The notes beneath the pieces are model-generated. The model ran no database searches and was not told where the DNA came from. It saw only the letters and a list, made by a program, of their open reading frames with translations. Of a stretch of DNA of 36,564 nucleotides, positions 24,208 through 32,470 are shown one piece after another. The DNA is from an uncultured Eubacteriales bacterium (GTDB lineage: Bacteria > Bacillota > Clostridia > Christensenellales > CAG-138). A program made the position numbers and the translations under genes. The stretch covers positions 1-36,564 of the forward strand of contig ONNZ01000019.1 in assembly GCA_900319345.1 (NCBI GenBank). Reading direction: 5' to 3'. How positions within the stretch are numbered: the first letter of the stretch is position 1; the number at the start of each line of letters is the position of its first letter.

Positions 24208-25658
24208 ACGGCCGGGCCGTCCGATACTTCATCGGCCATATCCTCCGGTGGGAAGCCATCTTGATGCTCCCCGCCCTCATCATCGCCATCGTGGACAAGA
24301 CCTGGGGCGCGGTGAACGGGTTCCTCATCACCATGCTGGCCCTGCTCCTCTTCTCCTCCCTGCTGCTGTTCATCGGCCAGAAGGGGGACCACAGCATGCA
24401 GGCCCGGGAGGGCTTCGTGATCGTGGGGTTGAGCTGGGTGCTCATGTCCCTGTTCGGCGCATTGCCCTTCGCCATCTCCAGGGAGATCCCCCGGTACGTG
24501 GACGCCGTCTTCGAGACCGCCTCCGGCTTCACCACCACGGGGGCCAGCATCCTGACCAACATCGAGGGCCTGTGCCGGGGCTTGCTGTTCTGGCGCAGCT
24601 TCACCCACTGGATCGGCGGCATGGGCGTGCTGGTGTTCGTCATGGCCATCATCCCCCTCAGTAAGGGCAGCGGCGAAAGTATGCACCTCCTTAGGGCCGA
24701 GAGCCCGGGCCCGGACGTGGGCAAGGTGTCCCCCACCATGCGCAAGACCACCCGGGTCCTCTACGCCATCTACTTCGGCATCACCCTGCTGACCTTCCTG
24801 CTGCTGGTCCTGGGCGGCGACCCGGCCTTCGACAGCTTCTGCAACGCCGTGGGCGCGGCGGGCACCGGGGGCTTCGCCATCAAGAACGCGGGCATCGCGG
24901 CCTACGGTCCCTACACCCAGACGGTCCTGTCCTTCGCCATGATGGCCTTCGGCGTGAACTTCTCCGTGTACTACCTGATCCTCACCCGGCAAACTAAGCG
25001 GGCCCTGCAGGACGAGGAGCTCCACTGGTACGTGGGCATCATCCTGGGGGTGCTGGTGATCCTGGTCCTCAACACCCGCAAGCTCTTCCCCAGCCTGGGC
25101 GAGGCGATCCACCACGTGTTCTTCACCATCTGCTCCATCATCACCACCACGGGCTTCTCCACGGTGGACTTCAACCTGTGGCCGGAGCTCTCTAAGTGGA
25201 TTCTGGTGCTCCTCATGTTCATGGGCGCTTCCGCCGGCAGCACCGGCGGCGGCATGAAGGTGAGCCGCATCCTGATCCTCATCAAGAGCCTGAAGAACCA
25301 GATCGCCTCCATGCTCCGGCCCCGGAGCGTCCACGTGGTGCGGCTCAACAAGAAGATGGTGGACGATTCCACCGTCCGGGGCGTCCACGTGTTCGCCCTG
25401 GCCTACTTCTTCATCCTGGCCGTGTCCGCCCTCATCGTGTCCTTCGACAACTACGACGGCGTCACCACGTTGACCTCCGTCATCGCCTGCATCAGCAACA
25501 TCGGCCCCGGTCTCAACATGGTGGGCCCCACGGGGAACTATTCCGCCTTCTCGGACCTCTCCAAGATCGTCCTGTCATTGGACATGCTCTTCGGGCGTCT
25601 CGAGATCTTCCCCATGCTATTGTTATTTGCCCCTATGGCATGGCGCAGGAATGGCTGA
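24204..25658 (+). CDS. trkH: Trk system potassium uptake protein TrkH
   Basis: This 484-residue potassium channel/transporter subunit of the TrkH/KtrB family is membrane-embedded, with four repeated helix-pore-helix units. The pore loops are visible as ASGFTTTGAS, NAVGAAGTGGF, SIITTTGFSTVDFN and ISNIGPGLNMVG; the glycines in these loops build the selectivity filter. GASAGSTGGGMKVSR is the family's characteristic intramembrane loop region. It forms the ion path, while TrkA encoded just upstream (4-base overlap) gates it. The C-terminus ends FPMLLLFAPMAWRRNG, of normal length. A terminator follows after 17 bases. Confidence 0.96.
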   Translation: MNGRAVRYFIGHILRWEAILMLPALIIAIVDKTWGAVNGFLITMLALLLFSSLLLFIGQKGDHSMQAREGFVIVGLSWVLMSLFGALPFAISREIPRYVDAVFETASGFTTTGASILTNIEGLCRGLLFWRSFTHWIGGMGVLVFVMAIIPLSKGSGESMHLLRAESPGPDVGKVSPTMRKTTRVLYAIYFGITLLTFLLLVLGGDPAFDSFCNAVGAAGTGGFAIKNAGIAAYGPYTQTVLSFAMMAFGVNFSVYYLILTRQTKRALQDEELHWYVGIILGVLVILVLNTRKLFPSLGEAIHHVFFTICSIITTTGFSTVDFNLWPELSKWILVLLMFMGASAGSTGGGMKVSRILILIKSLKNQIASMLRPRSVHVVRLNKKMVDDSTVRGVHVFALAYFFILAVSALIVSFDNYDGVTTLTSVIACISNIGPGLNMVGPTGNYSAFSDLSKIVLSLDMLFGRLEIFPMLLLFAPMAWRRNG

Positions 25659-25675
25659 TCCACAGCAAATCAAAA

Positions 25676-25707
25676 GGACTCCGTCGAAAAGGCGGAGCCC
25701 TTTTTTT
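25676..25707 (+). terminator. Terminator of trkA-trkH
   Basis: GGACTCCG (25676-25683) pairs with CGGAGCCC (25693-25700), with one A-C mismatch, followed by TTTTTTT. Confidence 0.85.
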
Positions 25708-25723
25708 CTCTCCCCAAGGGGGA

Positions 25724-25773
25724 GAAAAAAAAGAGAGAGCATCCCCCTGGGGGGATATATATATGCTCTCTCT
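25724..25773 (-). terminator. Terminator for the APFL-repeat regulator gene, nested hairpin
   Basis: On the minus strand, AGAGAGAGCAT (25763-25773) pairs with ATGCTCTCTCT (25732-25742), enclosing an inner C-run/G-run pairing, followed by a T-tract (complement of 25725-25732). A further stem (CTCCCC with GGGGAG, flanked by T- and A-runs) lies between this and the trkH terminator, at about 25702-25730. Confidence 0.7.
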
Positions 25774-25774
25774 C

Positions 25775-25876
25775 GTCTTTGTCCTTGTCCTTGTCTTTGT
25801 CCTTGTCCTTGTCCTTGTCTTTGTCTTTGTCCTCGTCTTTGTCTTTGTCCTTGTCTTTGTCCTTGTCTTTGTCTTC
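25775..25876. repeat. Hexanucleotide tandem repeat, 17 units of GTCYTT
   Basis: Seventeen uninterrupted units span 102 bases. The fourth base alternates between T and C, and two units end in C instead of T; no other position varies. The array sits between the convergent trkH and XRE genes, inside the probable 3' untranslated region of the XRE gene, before its terminator. On the minus strand the RNA would read as repeated AARGAC, a purine-rich run resembling weak ribosome binding sites. The remaining gene-free sequence here (25877-25948) shows nothing further. Confidence 0.9.
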
Positions 25877-25948
25877 GCTAGTTTTCTGCCTGTTTCAGAT
25901 AGATTTCTATCGATACGGGCCCGATATGGGAGGATCTCTATCCGGTAC

Positions 25949-26701
25949 CTATCTCAGCAGCGTTTTAAGGGTCTCCTGGGACAGGAAGGGTGCGAAGGGC
26001 ACCAGCTGCTTCCAGGTCAGGCCCTTCGCCTGGAGCCTGTCCATGAGCTTTTCCAAGGTGCTTTCTCCCAGGAATGGAGCGAGCCCCACCAGCTGCTTCA
26101 CCTCCGGCGCCTCCTGCTCGGCCATATCCTCCGCCAGACGGTCCAGCGTTTCCTGACCCAGGAAGGGCGCCAGGGCGATCAGCGAGCCATAGTCGGTGTC
26201 CCGGGCCCGCTGCGCCAGCCGGTCCAGCTCCCCGGAAGACAAGAACGGCGCCAGGGCGATCACCTTCTTCATATCGGTCTTTCCCAGCTGCTCCGCCATA
26301 GCGTCCAGGTATCCTTCATCCAGAAAGGGGGCCAAGGCCTTGAGGCTGGCAAAGTCCACCTCCTCCCTTGCCTTCGCCCTTTCGGCGCTCTCCCTCACCG
26401 TCTCCGGGGGCAGCAGGGACGCCACTTCGGCGACCTCCTGCACGGTCACCGGCTCCCCCTCCAGCACCTTCTCCACGGTCTTCGTCTCCCGGGAGGGGCC
26501 GCCCACCAGGGTTTCAAAGGTGATGCCCAACAGCTCGCACAGCTCCGGGAGCTTCGATATATCGGGCATGGCGTTGCCCCGCTCCCAGTTGGACACGGCC
26601 TGGTAGCTTACGCCCATGGCGTCCGCCAGGGCCATCTGGGTCATGTTTTTCTCGATCCGGGCCTGCCGGATGCGGCGGCCCACCTGCATGGTATCGAACA
26701 T
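25949..26701 (-). CDS. XRE-family protein with five APFL repeats
   Basis: This 250-residue protein has a Cro/C1-type helix-turn-helix at about residues 7-62 (MTQMALADAMGVSYQAVSNWERG). From about residue 115 to the end it consists of repeats of 27-30 residues, with APFL at 124-127, 151-154, 178-181, 208-211 and 237-240. The shape is a hydrophobic start, APFL, a short polar loop, then LDxLA and a charged helix. A degenerate unit (LLPPETVRESA) precedes the first. The repeats are probably paired helices forming a small solenoid for protein binding; this is inference. GAGG lies 8 bases before the ATG. DNA targets are unknown. The 3' region holds a hexamer repeat array. Confidence 0.88.
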   Translation of the reverse strand: MFDTMQVGRRIRQARIEKNMTQMALADAMGVSYQAVSNWERGNAMPDISKLPELCELLGITFETLVGGPSRETKTVEKVLEGEPVTVQEVAEVASLLPPETVRESAERAKAREEVDFASLKALAPFLDEGYLDAMAEQLGKTDMKKVIALAPFLSSGELDRLAQRARDTDYGSLIALAPFLGQETLDRLAEDMAEQEAPEVKQLVGLAPFLGESTLEKLMDRLQAKGLTWKQLVPFAPFLSQETLKTLLR

Positions 26702-26762
26702 CGTCTTTTCCTCGTTTCGTCAGATTCGACCGGTCATGGCTGCATCATAGCCCACGACGCCC

Positions 26763-26811
26763 CAAAAGAGAAGCAACCGTTCCTTGAGTTCCGGTCTGCA
26801 AGGAACGGTTG
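26763..26811 (-). terminator. Terminator of the HAD hydrolase gene
   Basis: A perfect 13-bp stem (26799-26811 with 26774-26786), followed on the minus strand by CTTCTCTTTTG. It separates the HAD gene from the XRE repeat gene downstream. Confidence 0.8.
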
Positions 26812-26818
26812 AGTGCAA

Positions 26819-27475
26819 TCACAGCCTGTCCAGGTAGTCCCCGAGGGCTGCGAGGTCCGGGAGGACGGGAACGCCCATGGCCTTGAGGCGCTCCCGGCTC
26901 TGGTGGCCGCCCTCCAGGAGCACGCAGGGACAGCCGATGGCGGAGGACACCTCGAAATCGTGGTCCGTATCGCCGATGAACAGGGTCCTTTCCCGGGGAA
27001 TGCCCTCTCTTTCGATGAAGTCTCGCGCAAGGGCTGCCTTGGAGAAGGCGTAGTGGTCCGTGAGTCCCAGCTTCCGCTCGAACCGGTCCCCCACGTCCCC
27101 AAAGGCCGCCACCTGCTCCACCAGCTGATCGTACCGGGTGGCGGACAGAAGCACCTGCCGGTAGCCCTCCCCCTTCAGCCTGTCGAGGAAGGGGACGATG
27201 CCGGGCCGCAGCAGGGCGGTCCGGTAGAGCTTGTCGTACCAAATTATGAACTCATCGGCCACGTGCTCGTAGGGCTCGTCCTCCGGGCCGAAGCGGTAGC
27301 CCATCTTCTCGTAGTAGCTCTTGATGGGGAAGCCGAAGACCGCCCGATAGGCGTCCATGTCCGGCAGCGTGGGGATGCCCCGCTCGCTGAGCATGATGTT
27401 GGCGATGGTCTTGCAGACCAGGGCGTCGTCCAGTATGGTGCCATTCCAGTCCCAAATCAAAAGTTCCGGCTTCAT
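26819..27475 (-). CDS. HAD-family hydrolase (phosphoglycolate phosphatase-like)
   Basis: This 218-residue cytoplasmic phosphatase is of HAD subfamily I. Motif I is WDWNGTILDD, with the nucleophilic Asp and the acid/base Asp replaced in spacing by Asn-Gly-Thr as in the Gph-like group that reads DWNGT. Motif II is the Ser/Thr in VLLSATR, a Lys lies in the FSKAAL region, and motif III is LFIGDTDHDFEV. A helical cap lies between motifs I and II. Small phosphorylated metabolites such as phosphoglycolate are likely substrates, but none is proven. The start at 27475 has GGAGG about 5 bases upstream and a very good promoter; an upstream TTG in the same frame would cross that promoter and is rejected. 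Confidence 0.9.
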   Translation of the reverse strand: MKPELLIWDWNGTILDDALVCKTIANIMLSERGIPTLPDMDAYRAVFGFPIKSYYEKMGYRFGPEDEPYEHVADEFIIWYDKLYRTALLRPGIVPFLDRLKGEGYRQVLLSATRYDQLVEQVAAFGDVGDRFERKLGLTDHYAFSKAALARDFIEREGIPRERTLFIGDTDHDFEVSSAIGCPCVLLEGGHQSRERLKAMGVPVLPDLAALGDYLDRL

Positions 27476-27502
27476 GTGCCCCTCCCGGTGGATAGTGGAT
27501 TT

Positions 27503-27531
27503 AGTATACCTGACCTTCCCCCGTATTGCAA
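27503..27531 (-). promoter_or_regulatory. Promoter of the HAD hydrolase gene
   Basis: On the minus strand: TTGCAA (27526-27531), 17-base spacer, TATACT (27503-27508). Confidence 0.78.
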
Positions 27532-27582
27532 GAGCCCACAATTATTCACACTCTATTCACCGGCCCCCGGACCCCGGCGGCC

Positions 27583-27611
27583 TTGCCAAGGGGTAGGCGC
27601 GGGTGTATACT
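27583..27611 (+). promoter_or_regulatory. Promoter of the ftsK-rimO-pgsA-cinA operon
   Basis: TTGCCA (27583-27588), 17-base spacer, TATACT (27606-27611), 53 bases before the TTG start of ftsK. It is back to back with the HAD promoter. Confidence 0.8.
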
Positions 27612-27664
27612 TATAGTTGAAATAATATGGGGTAACATGTGCCCCCTTGCAGGAGTGAAACGCA

Positions 27665-30635
27665 TTGGCACAGAAGAAGAAAACCGCCCCCAGCGGCGGA
27701 AAAAAGAATACGAAAAAAGCAGCCTCCAAGAAGCCCGCCCAGCCTAAGCTGACAGCGGCGGAGCGCCGGGAACAGAAGGAGGAAGCCATCCGGGAGGCCA
27801 CCGTGTCCCAGCGGGTGGGCGCGGAGGTCTTGGGCGTGGTGCTCATAGCCCTGGGCGTGCTTCTCGGTCTATACCTCTATCGGGCCACGGAAGCGCCCCT
27901 GGGAGTAGCTTTGCAGAAGGTGCTCTTCGGGGCCGTGGGCGTGGTGGCCTTTGGGCTGCCGCCCTTCCTGCTGCTGCTGGGCATATTCTCCATCGCCGGG
28001 CGCAAGCGGATGCCCGCCTCGGGCCGGCTGCTGGTGTGCGTGCTGCTGGTGGTGTTCGTGGCGGCCCTTACCCAGCTCTTCACCAACTACAGCGCCCGGG
28101 ACGCCGAGGGCAAGGCCATCCCCATCGCCAAGTTCATCGTGGACCGGCGGTCTCCTCTGCTACGTGCTGGAGCTGATCGGCGGCCGGACCCTGTGCGGCG
28201 TGGTGGTGGTGGCGGGCATCGTGGTGTGCCTGCTGTTCATCACCCGCATCAGCCTCAAGACCTTCCCGGAGCTGCTCAAGAACAAGATGGCCACCGCCAT
28301 CGAACGGCTGGATGCGGAGGCCCCGGAGGACGATTACGACGAGGTGGCCTCGGAGCCCAACGCCCTGCCCGCCCGGAAGCAAAAATCCCTGTTCATCCAG
28401 TCCGTGGAGGACCAGAAGCAAGCTTCCGTCCCCGAGGTGGACCCGGACAAGCTGGGGCATCTCGAAGACATCCCCCAGCCTGGCGGCAAGCCTGCGCCCA
28501 AGGCGGAGCCCGCCCCCCGGAAGAAGAGCAAGGTCCCCTTCGACGAGGTCTTCTTCGTGCCGGAGGCGGAGGAGCCCAAGAAGCGGCCGGAAGGCGAGGA
28601 CGACCTCTCCTTCTTCCCCTCGGGCGGCCCCCTGGCCCGAAAGCCCAAGACCGTGGGCCCCGCCTTCGTGGACGAGCCCATCGACGACGTGTTGCGGCTC
28701 CCCGGCGACGGGCCCCTGCCCGCCAACAAGCCGGTGCCCGATCTGACCCCCCCGGCGCCCAAGGAGGAACTGTTCAAGATGCCGCCCCGGCGGTCCAAGA
28801 TGAGCCGCCCGGCGGAGACGCCGGCCCCGGAGGCCCCCACGCCTTTGGAGGACGTGTCCATCTTCGGCCATGCCCCCGAGGCGGAGGAGCCCAAGCCCCT
28901 CCGGCCCGCCGATCCCTGCGATCGCCCGGCCGAAGCAAAAACACGTCCGGTCGATCCCAAGAACATGACCATGGACGATCTCAAGGCCTTCACCGAGGCC
29001 ACCCCCTACAAGGAGGGGGAGGCGCCCCTGCCGGAGCCGGAACGGGCCCCCGACAAGAAGTTCGTATACCACGACGAGGCCACCGGCGAAGCGTTGCCGG
29101 AGCCCATGGAGGCCCCCGTCATCGAGTATCAGCGGCCCAGCCTGGACGTACTGAAGACCCCGGAGAAGAACTACCGCACGGCCTCCGAGACCCCGGAGAA
29201 GACCATGGACCTGCTGATCGAGACCCTATCGAGCTTCAACATCGAGTGCCGGCCCCTGGGCTGGTCCGTGGGCCCCGTGGTCACCCGGTACGAGCTGCAG
29301 CCCGCCCGGGGCGTGCGGGTGAACCGGATCACCACCCTCTCTAACGACCTTGCTTTGGCCCTCGCCGCCCCCCGGGTGCGCATCGAGGCCCCCATCCCCG
29401 GCAAGGCTGCCGTGGGCGTGGAGGTGCCCAACAAGACCGCCGCCACGGTGCTGCTGAAGGAGATCATCGACACCGACGAGTTCAGGAACGCCAAGTCCCC
29501 CGTGACCATGGCCATCGGCAAGGACATCGGCGGCAAGATCGTGGTGGCGGACCTCGCGAAGATGCCCCATATGCTGATCGCCGGTTCCACCGGCTCCGGC
29601 AAGTCCGTGTGCATCAACGACATCATCCTGTCCATGGTCTACAAGTCCGCCCCCGCGGACCTGCGGCTCATCATGGTGGACCCCAAGCAGGTGGAGCTGT
29701 CCGTGTACAGCACCCTGCCCCATCTCTTGATCCCCGTGGTCACCGACCCCAAGAAGGCCGCCAGCGCCCTCCGCTGGGCCGTCAACGAGATGACCATGCG
29801 GTATAAGAAGTTCAGCGACCGGGGCGCTAGAGACCTGGCCCGCTACAACGAGATCCAGGAGGAGGAGCGGAACCGGCTGCCCCGGATCGTGGTCATCGTG
29901 GACGAGCTGGCCGATCTCATGATGGTGGCCCCCGACGAGGTGGAGGACTGCATCTGCCGCATCGCCCAGCTGGGCCGGGCGGCGGGCATCCATCTCATCG
30001 TGGCCACCCAGCGGCCCTCGGCCGACGTCATCACCGGCCTCATCAAGGCCAACATCCCGAGCCGGGCGGCCTTCGCCGTCAGCTCCGCCATCGACTCAAG
30101 GATCATCCTGGACAGCACCGGCGCGGAGAAGCTGTTGGGCCGGGGCGACTGCCTCTTCCACCCCAACGGGGCGGCCAAACCCACCCGGCTCCAGGCAGCC
30201 TTCGTCTCCGACGAGGAGGTGGAGGCGGTGGTCAACGATATCAAGGCCAAGAACGGCGGCGAGCAGCAGTTCGACAGCGAGGCCGAGCAGGCCATGTCCG
30301 GCGGCGGCGGCGCCAAGGGCGGCGTCTTCGGCGAGGGCAAGCAGGAGGACGATCTCTTGGGCGAAGCGGTCCGGATCGTGCTCGATTCCGGCCAGGCCTC
30401 CATCTCCATGATCCAGCGGAAGCTCCGGGTGGGCTACGCCCGGGCGGCCCGGCTGGTGGACATGATGGAGGAGCAGGGCTACGTGTCCGGCTTCGACGGC
30501 AGCAAGCCCCGGAAGGTGCTCATCAAGCGCTCCCAGTGGGAGGCCATCTTCGGCGACGGGTCCGGCAGCTACGGGGACGACGACGCTGCTGAGGACGACG
30601 AGGCCCCCTGGGACGAGGACGAGGAGAAGGCATGA
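27665..30635 (+). pseudogene. ftsK: DNA translocase FtsK/SpoIIIE, reading frame broken by a +1 shift
   Basis: The first 160 codons, from a TTG start (AGGAG 9 bases upstream), encode a basic N-terminus and about three membrane helices, up to FIVD. The continuing frame then loses sense. Sensible sequence resumes one base later with GGLLCYVLELIGG, the next helix, and runs to 30635: a Pro/Glu/Lys-rich linker, the RecA-like motor with Walker A GSTGSGKS, Walker B VVIVDELADLMM, and the DNA-orienting gamma domain near the end (SISMIQRKLRVGYARAARLVDMME). Removing one C near 28145 restores a 989-residue protein of normal architecture. Such translocases pump chromosomes through the septum. Sequencing error is more likely than loss; the motor part is intact. 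rimO overlaps the end by 4 bases. Confidence 0.9.
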
Positions 30636-31927
30636 AGGTAGGCGTCATCAGCCTTGGCTGCGCCAAGAATCAGGTGGACACGGAACGGATGCTGGGCCTT
30701 TTAGGGCGGTTCGGCTACGATTTCACCCCCGACCCCAGCGAGGCGGAGGTGCTGATCGTGAACACCTGCGGGTTCATCGACCCGGCCAAGGAGGAAAGCA
30801 TCAACACCATCCTGGAGATGGCTCAATATAAGGAACGGGGCCGCTGCCGGGTCCTGGTGGCCACGGGCTGCCTGACGGAGCGGTATCGGGCGGAGCTTTT
30901 GGAAGAGCTGCCGGAGATAGATATCCTGCTGGGGGTCCGGGAGTACGAGAAGCTCCCGGGGCTCCTCTCCGAGAAGCTGGGCCAGCCCCTGCCCAAGATG
31001 AGCTGCAACCTTTCGGACCGGCTGCTGACCACGCCCCCCTACCGGGCCTTTTTGCGCACCGGCGACGGGTGCAACAACCGCTGCACCTACTGCGCCATCC
31101 CCCTGATCCGCGGGAATTTGTGCTCGGAGCCCATGGAGCAGCTCATCGACGAGGCCAAGGCCCTGGCGGACCGGGGCGTCACGGAGCTCACCGTCATCGC
31201 CCAGGACACCTCGGGCTACGGGGTGGACCGGTACGGGAAGTCCATGCTGGTGCCCCTGCTGAAGGAGTTGAACGGCATCGACAGCCTCCACTGGGTCCGG
31301 GTCCTCTACACCTACCCGGACACGGTGAACGAAGCCCTTTTGGACACCCTGGCGGAGGGAGAGAAGCTGATCCCGTATCTGGATATCCCCCTGCAGCACA
31401 TCGACGACGATATCCTAAAGCGCATGCACCGGCGGGGCAGCGGGGCTTATATCCGGGGCCTCCTCGACTACCTATACAAGAATTACCCCGATTTCACCCT
31501 CCGCACCACCATGATGGTGGGCTTCCCCGGGGAGACGGATCAGCAGTTTGAGACCCTGCTCACCTTCCTTAGGGACTACCCCTTCGACCGGGTGGGGGCC
31601 TTCGCCTTCTCCCCGGAGGAGGGCACCAAGGCCGCCCAGATGCCGGATCAGGTGCCGGACGAGGTGAAGCAAGAGCGCCTTTCCGCCCTCATGGCCCAGC
31701 AGCGGCCCATCTCTCTCCGGCGGAACCAGCGCTGGGTGGGCCGGCAGACGGAGCTGCTCATCGAAGAATTGACCCGGACCCACGCCGTGGGCCGGACCCC
31801 CCGGGAGGCCCCGGACGTGGACGGCCGGGTGAAGATCCCCCGCAAAAGCTATCACGCCGTGGGCGAATATGAATCCATCCGCCTCACCCATGCAGGCGAG
31901 TACGACATGAAAGGAGAGGCCCTATGA
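30632..31927 (+). CDS. rimO: Ribosomal protein S12 methylthiotransferase RimO
   Basis: This 431-residue radical SAM enzyme adds a methylthio group to an aspartate of ribosomal protein S12. The N-terminal UPF0004 domain binds one iron-sulphur cluster through Cys10 (SLGCAKNQ), Cys46 (NTCGF) and Cys80 (TGCLTE). The radical SAM cluster is bound by Cys147, Cys151 and Cys154 (GCNNRCTYCAIP). A C-terminal TRAM domain follows from about residue 365. The sequence SLGCAKNQVDTE separates RimO from the related MiaB. Its start overlaps the ftsK stop (ATGA), and its own stop overlaps pgsA in the same way. Confidence 0.97.
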   Translation: MKVGVISLGCAKNQVDTERMLGLLGRFGYDFTPDPSEAEVLIVNTCGFIDPAKEESINTILEMAQYKERGRCRVLVATGCLTERYRAELLEELPEIDILLGVREYEKLPGLLSEKLGQPLPKMSCNLSDRLLTTPPYRAFLRTGDGCNNRCTYCAIPLIRGNLCSEPMEQLIDEAKALADRGVTELTVIAQDTSGYGVDRYGKSMLVPLLKELNGIDSLHWVRVLYTYPDTVNEALLDTLAEGEKLIPYLDIPLQHIDDDILKRMHRRGSGAYIRGLLDYLYKNYPDFTLRTTMMVGFPGETDQQFETLLTFLRDYPFDRVGAFAFSPEEGTKAAQMPDQVPDEVKQERLSALMAQQRPISLRRNQRWVGRQTELLIEELTRTHAVGRTPREAPDVDGRVKIPRKSYHAVGEYESIRLTHAGEYDMKGEAL

Positions 31928-32466
31928 AGAACATGAATCTTCCCAACAAACTGACCATCCTGCGCATCCTGCTGGTGCCCTTCATCATCCTCTGCTTCTA
32001 CCTGCCCCCCAGCTGGGGCATGTGGGTGGCGGTGGTCCTGTTCATCGTGGCCTCCGTCACCGACACGGTGGACGGCCGCTACGCCCGGGCACACAACATG
32101 GTCACGGACTTCGGCAAGTTCATGGACCCCATCGCGGACAAGCTGTTGGTGAATTCGGTCCTCATCATGCTGACGGCCCAGGGGAAGGTCCCCCCGGTGG
32201 TGACCATCCTGTTCATCTTCCGGGAGTTCGCCATCTCCGGCCTTCGGCTGGTGGCGGCCAGCAAGGGCGTGGTGCTGGCGGCGGGGAACCTGGGGAAGAT
32301 CAAGACCACCCTCCAGGACATCGCCCTACCCTTTTTGATGGTGGGCCACGTCTGGAAGGTCTTTCGGATCGTGGGCCTCATCCTCCTCTACGCCTCCCTC
32401 ATCATGTCCCTGTGGTCCGGCTGGGACTACGTGTACAAGAACAAAAACCTGATCCAACAGGGGTGA
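31924..32466 (+). CDS. pgsA: CDP-diacylglycerol--glycerol-3-phosphate 3-phosphatidyltransferase
   Basis: This 180-residue integral membrane enzyme makes phosphatidylglycerol phosphate, the committed step to phosphatidylglycerol. The CDP-alcohol phosphotransferase motif is complete: Asp47, Asp50-Gly51, Ala54-Arg55, Gly64, Asp68 and Asp72, the acidic residues binding the metal ions. The N-terminus NLPNKLTILRILLVP is typical of PgsA. Further membrane helices follow to the C-terminus. It overlaps rimO by 4 bases and lies 4 bases before cinA; the order rimO-pgsA-cinA-recA is common in Firmicutes. Confidence 0.96.
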   Translation: MKNMNLPNKLTILRILLVPFIILCFYLPPSWGMWVAVVLFIVASVTDTVDGRYARAHNMVTDFGKFMDPIADKLLVNSVLIMLTAQGKVPPVVTILFIFREFAISGLRLVAASKGVVLAAGNLGKIKTTLQDIALPFLMVGHVWKVFRIVGLILLYASLIMSLWSGWDYVYKNKNLIQQG

Positions 32467-32470
32467 TACT

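Noticed and set aside
25775-25876. CRISPR-like array
   Set aside because: The units are 6 bases with no spacers; it is a simple-sequence tandem repeat.
25775-25897. Lys-Asp repeat tail of the XRE protein by stop readthrough
   Set aside because: The frame matches, but three stop codons (25949, 25907, 25895) separate the gene from the array and no start codon opens the array frame.
25763-25948. Possible small hydrophobic peptide starting at ATG 25763 (GGGGGG upstream) and reading the hexamers as Val-Leu/Val-Phe
   Set aside because: The frame simply runs on as antisense of the next gene to about 26812, has no natural end, and follows from the repeat composition. It is worth a glance only if RNA or peptide data point there.
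28139-28151. Programmed +1 frameshift in ftsK
   Set aside because: CGG is a common arginine codon in this window, there is no slow stop codon or known slippery sequence at the junction, and such recoding is not known to me for this family. Error or mutation is simpler.
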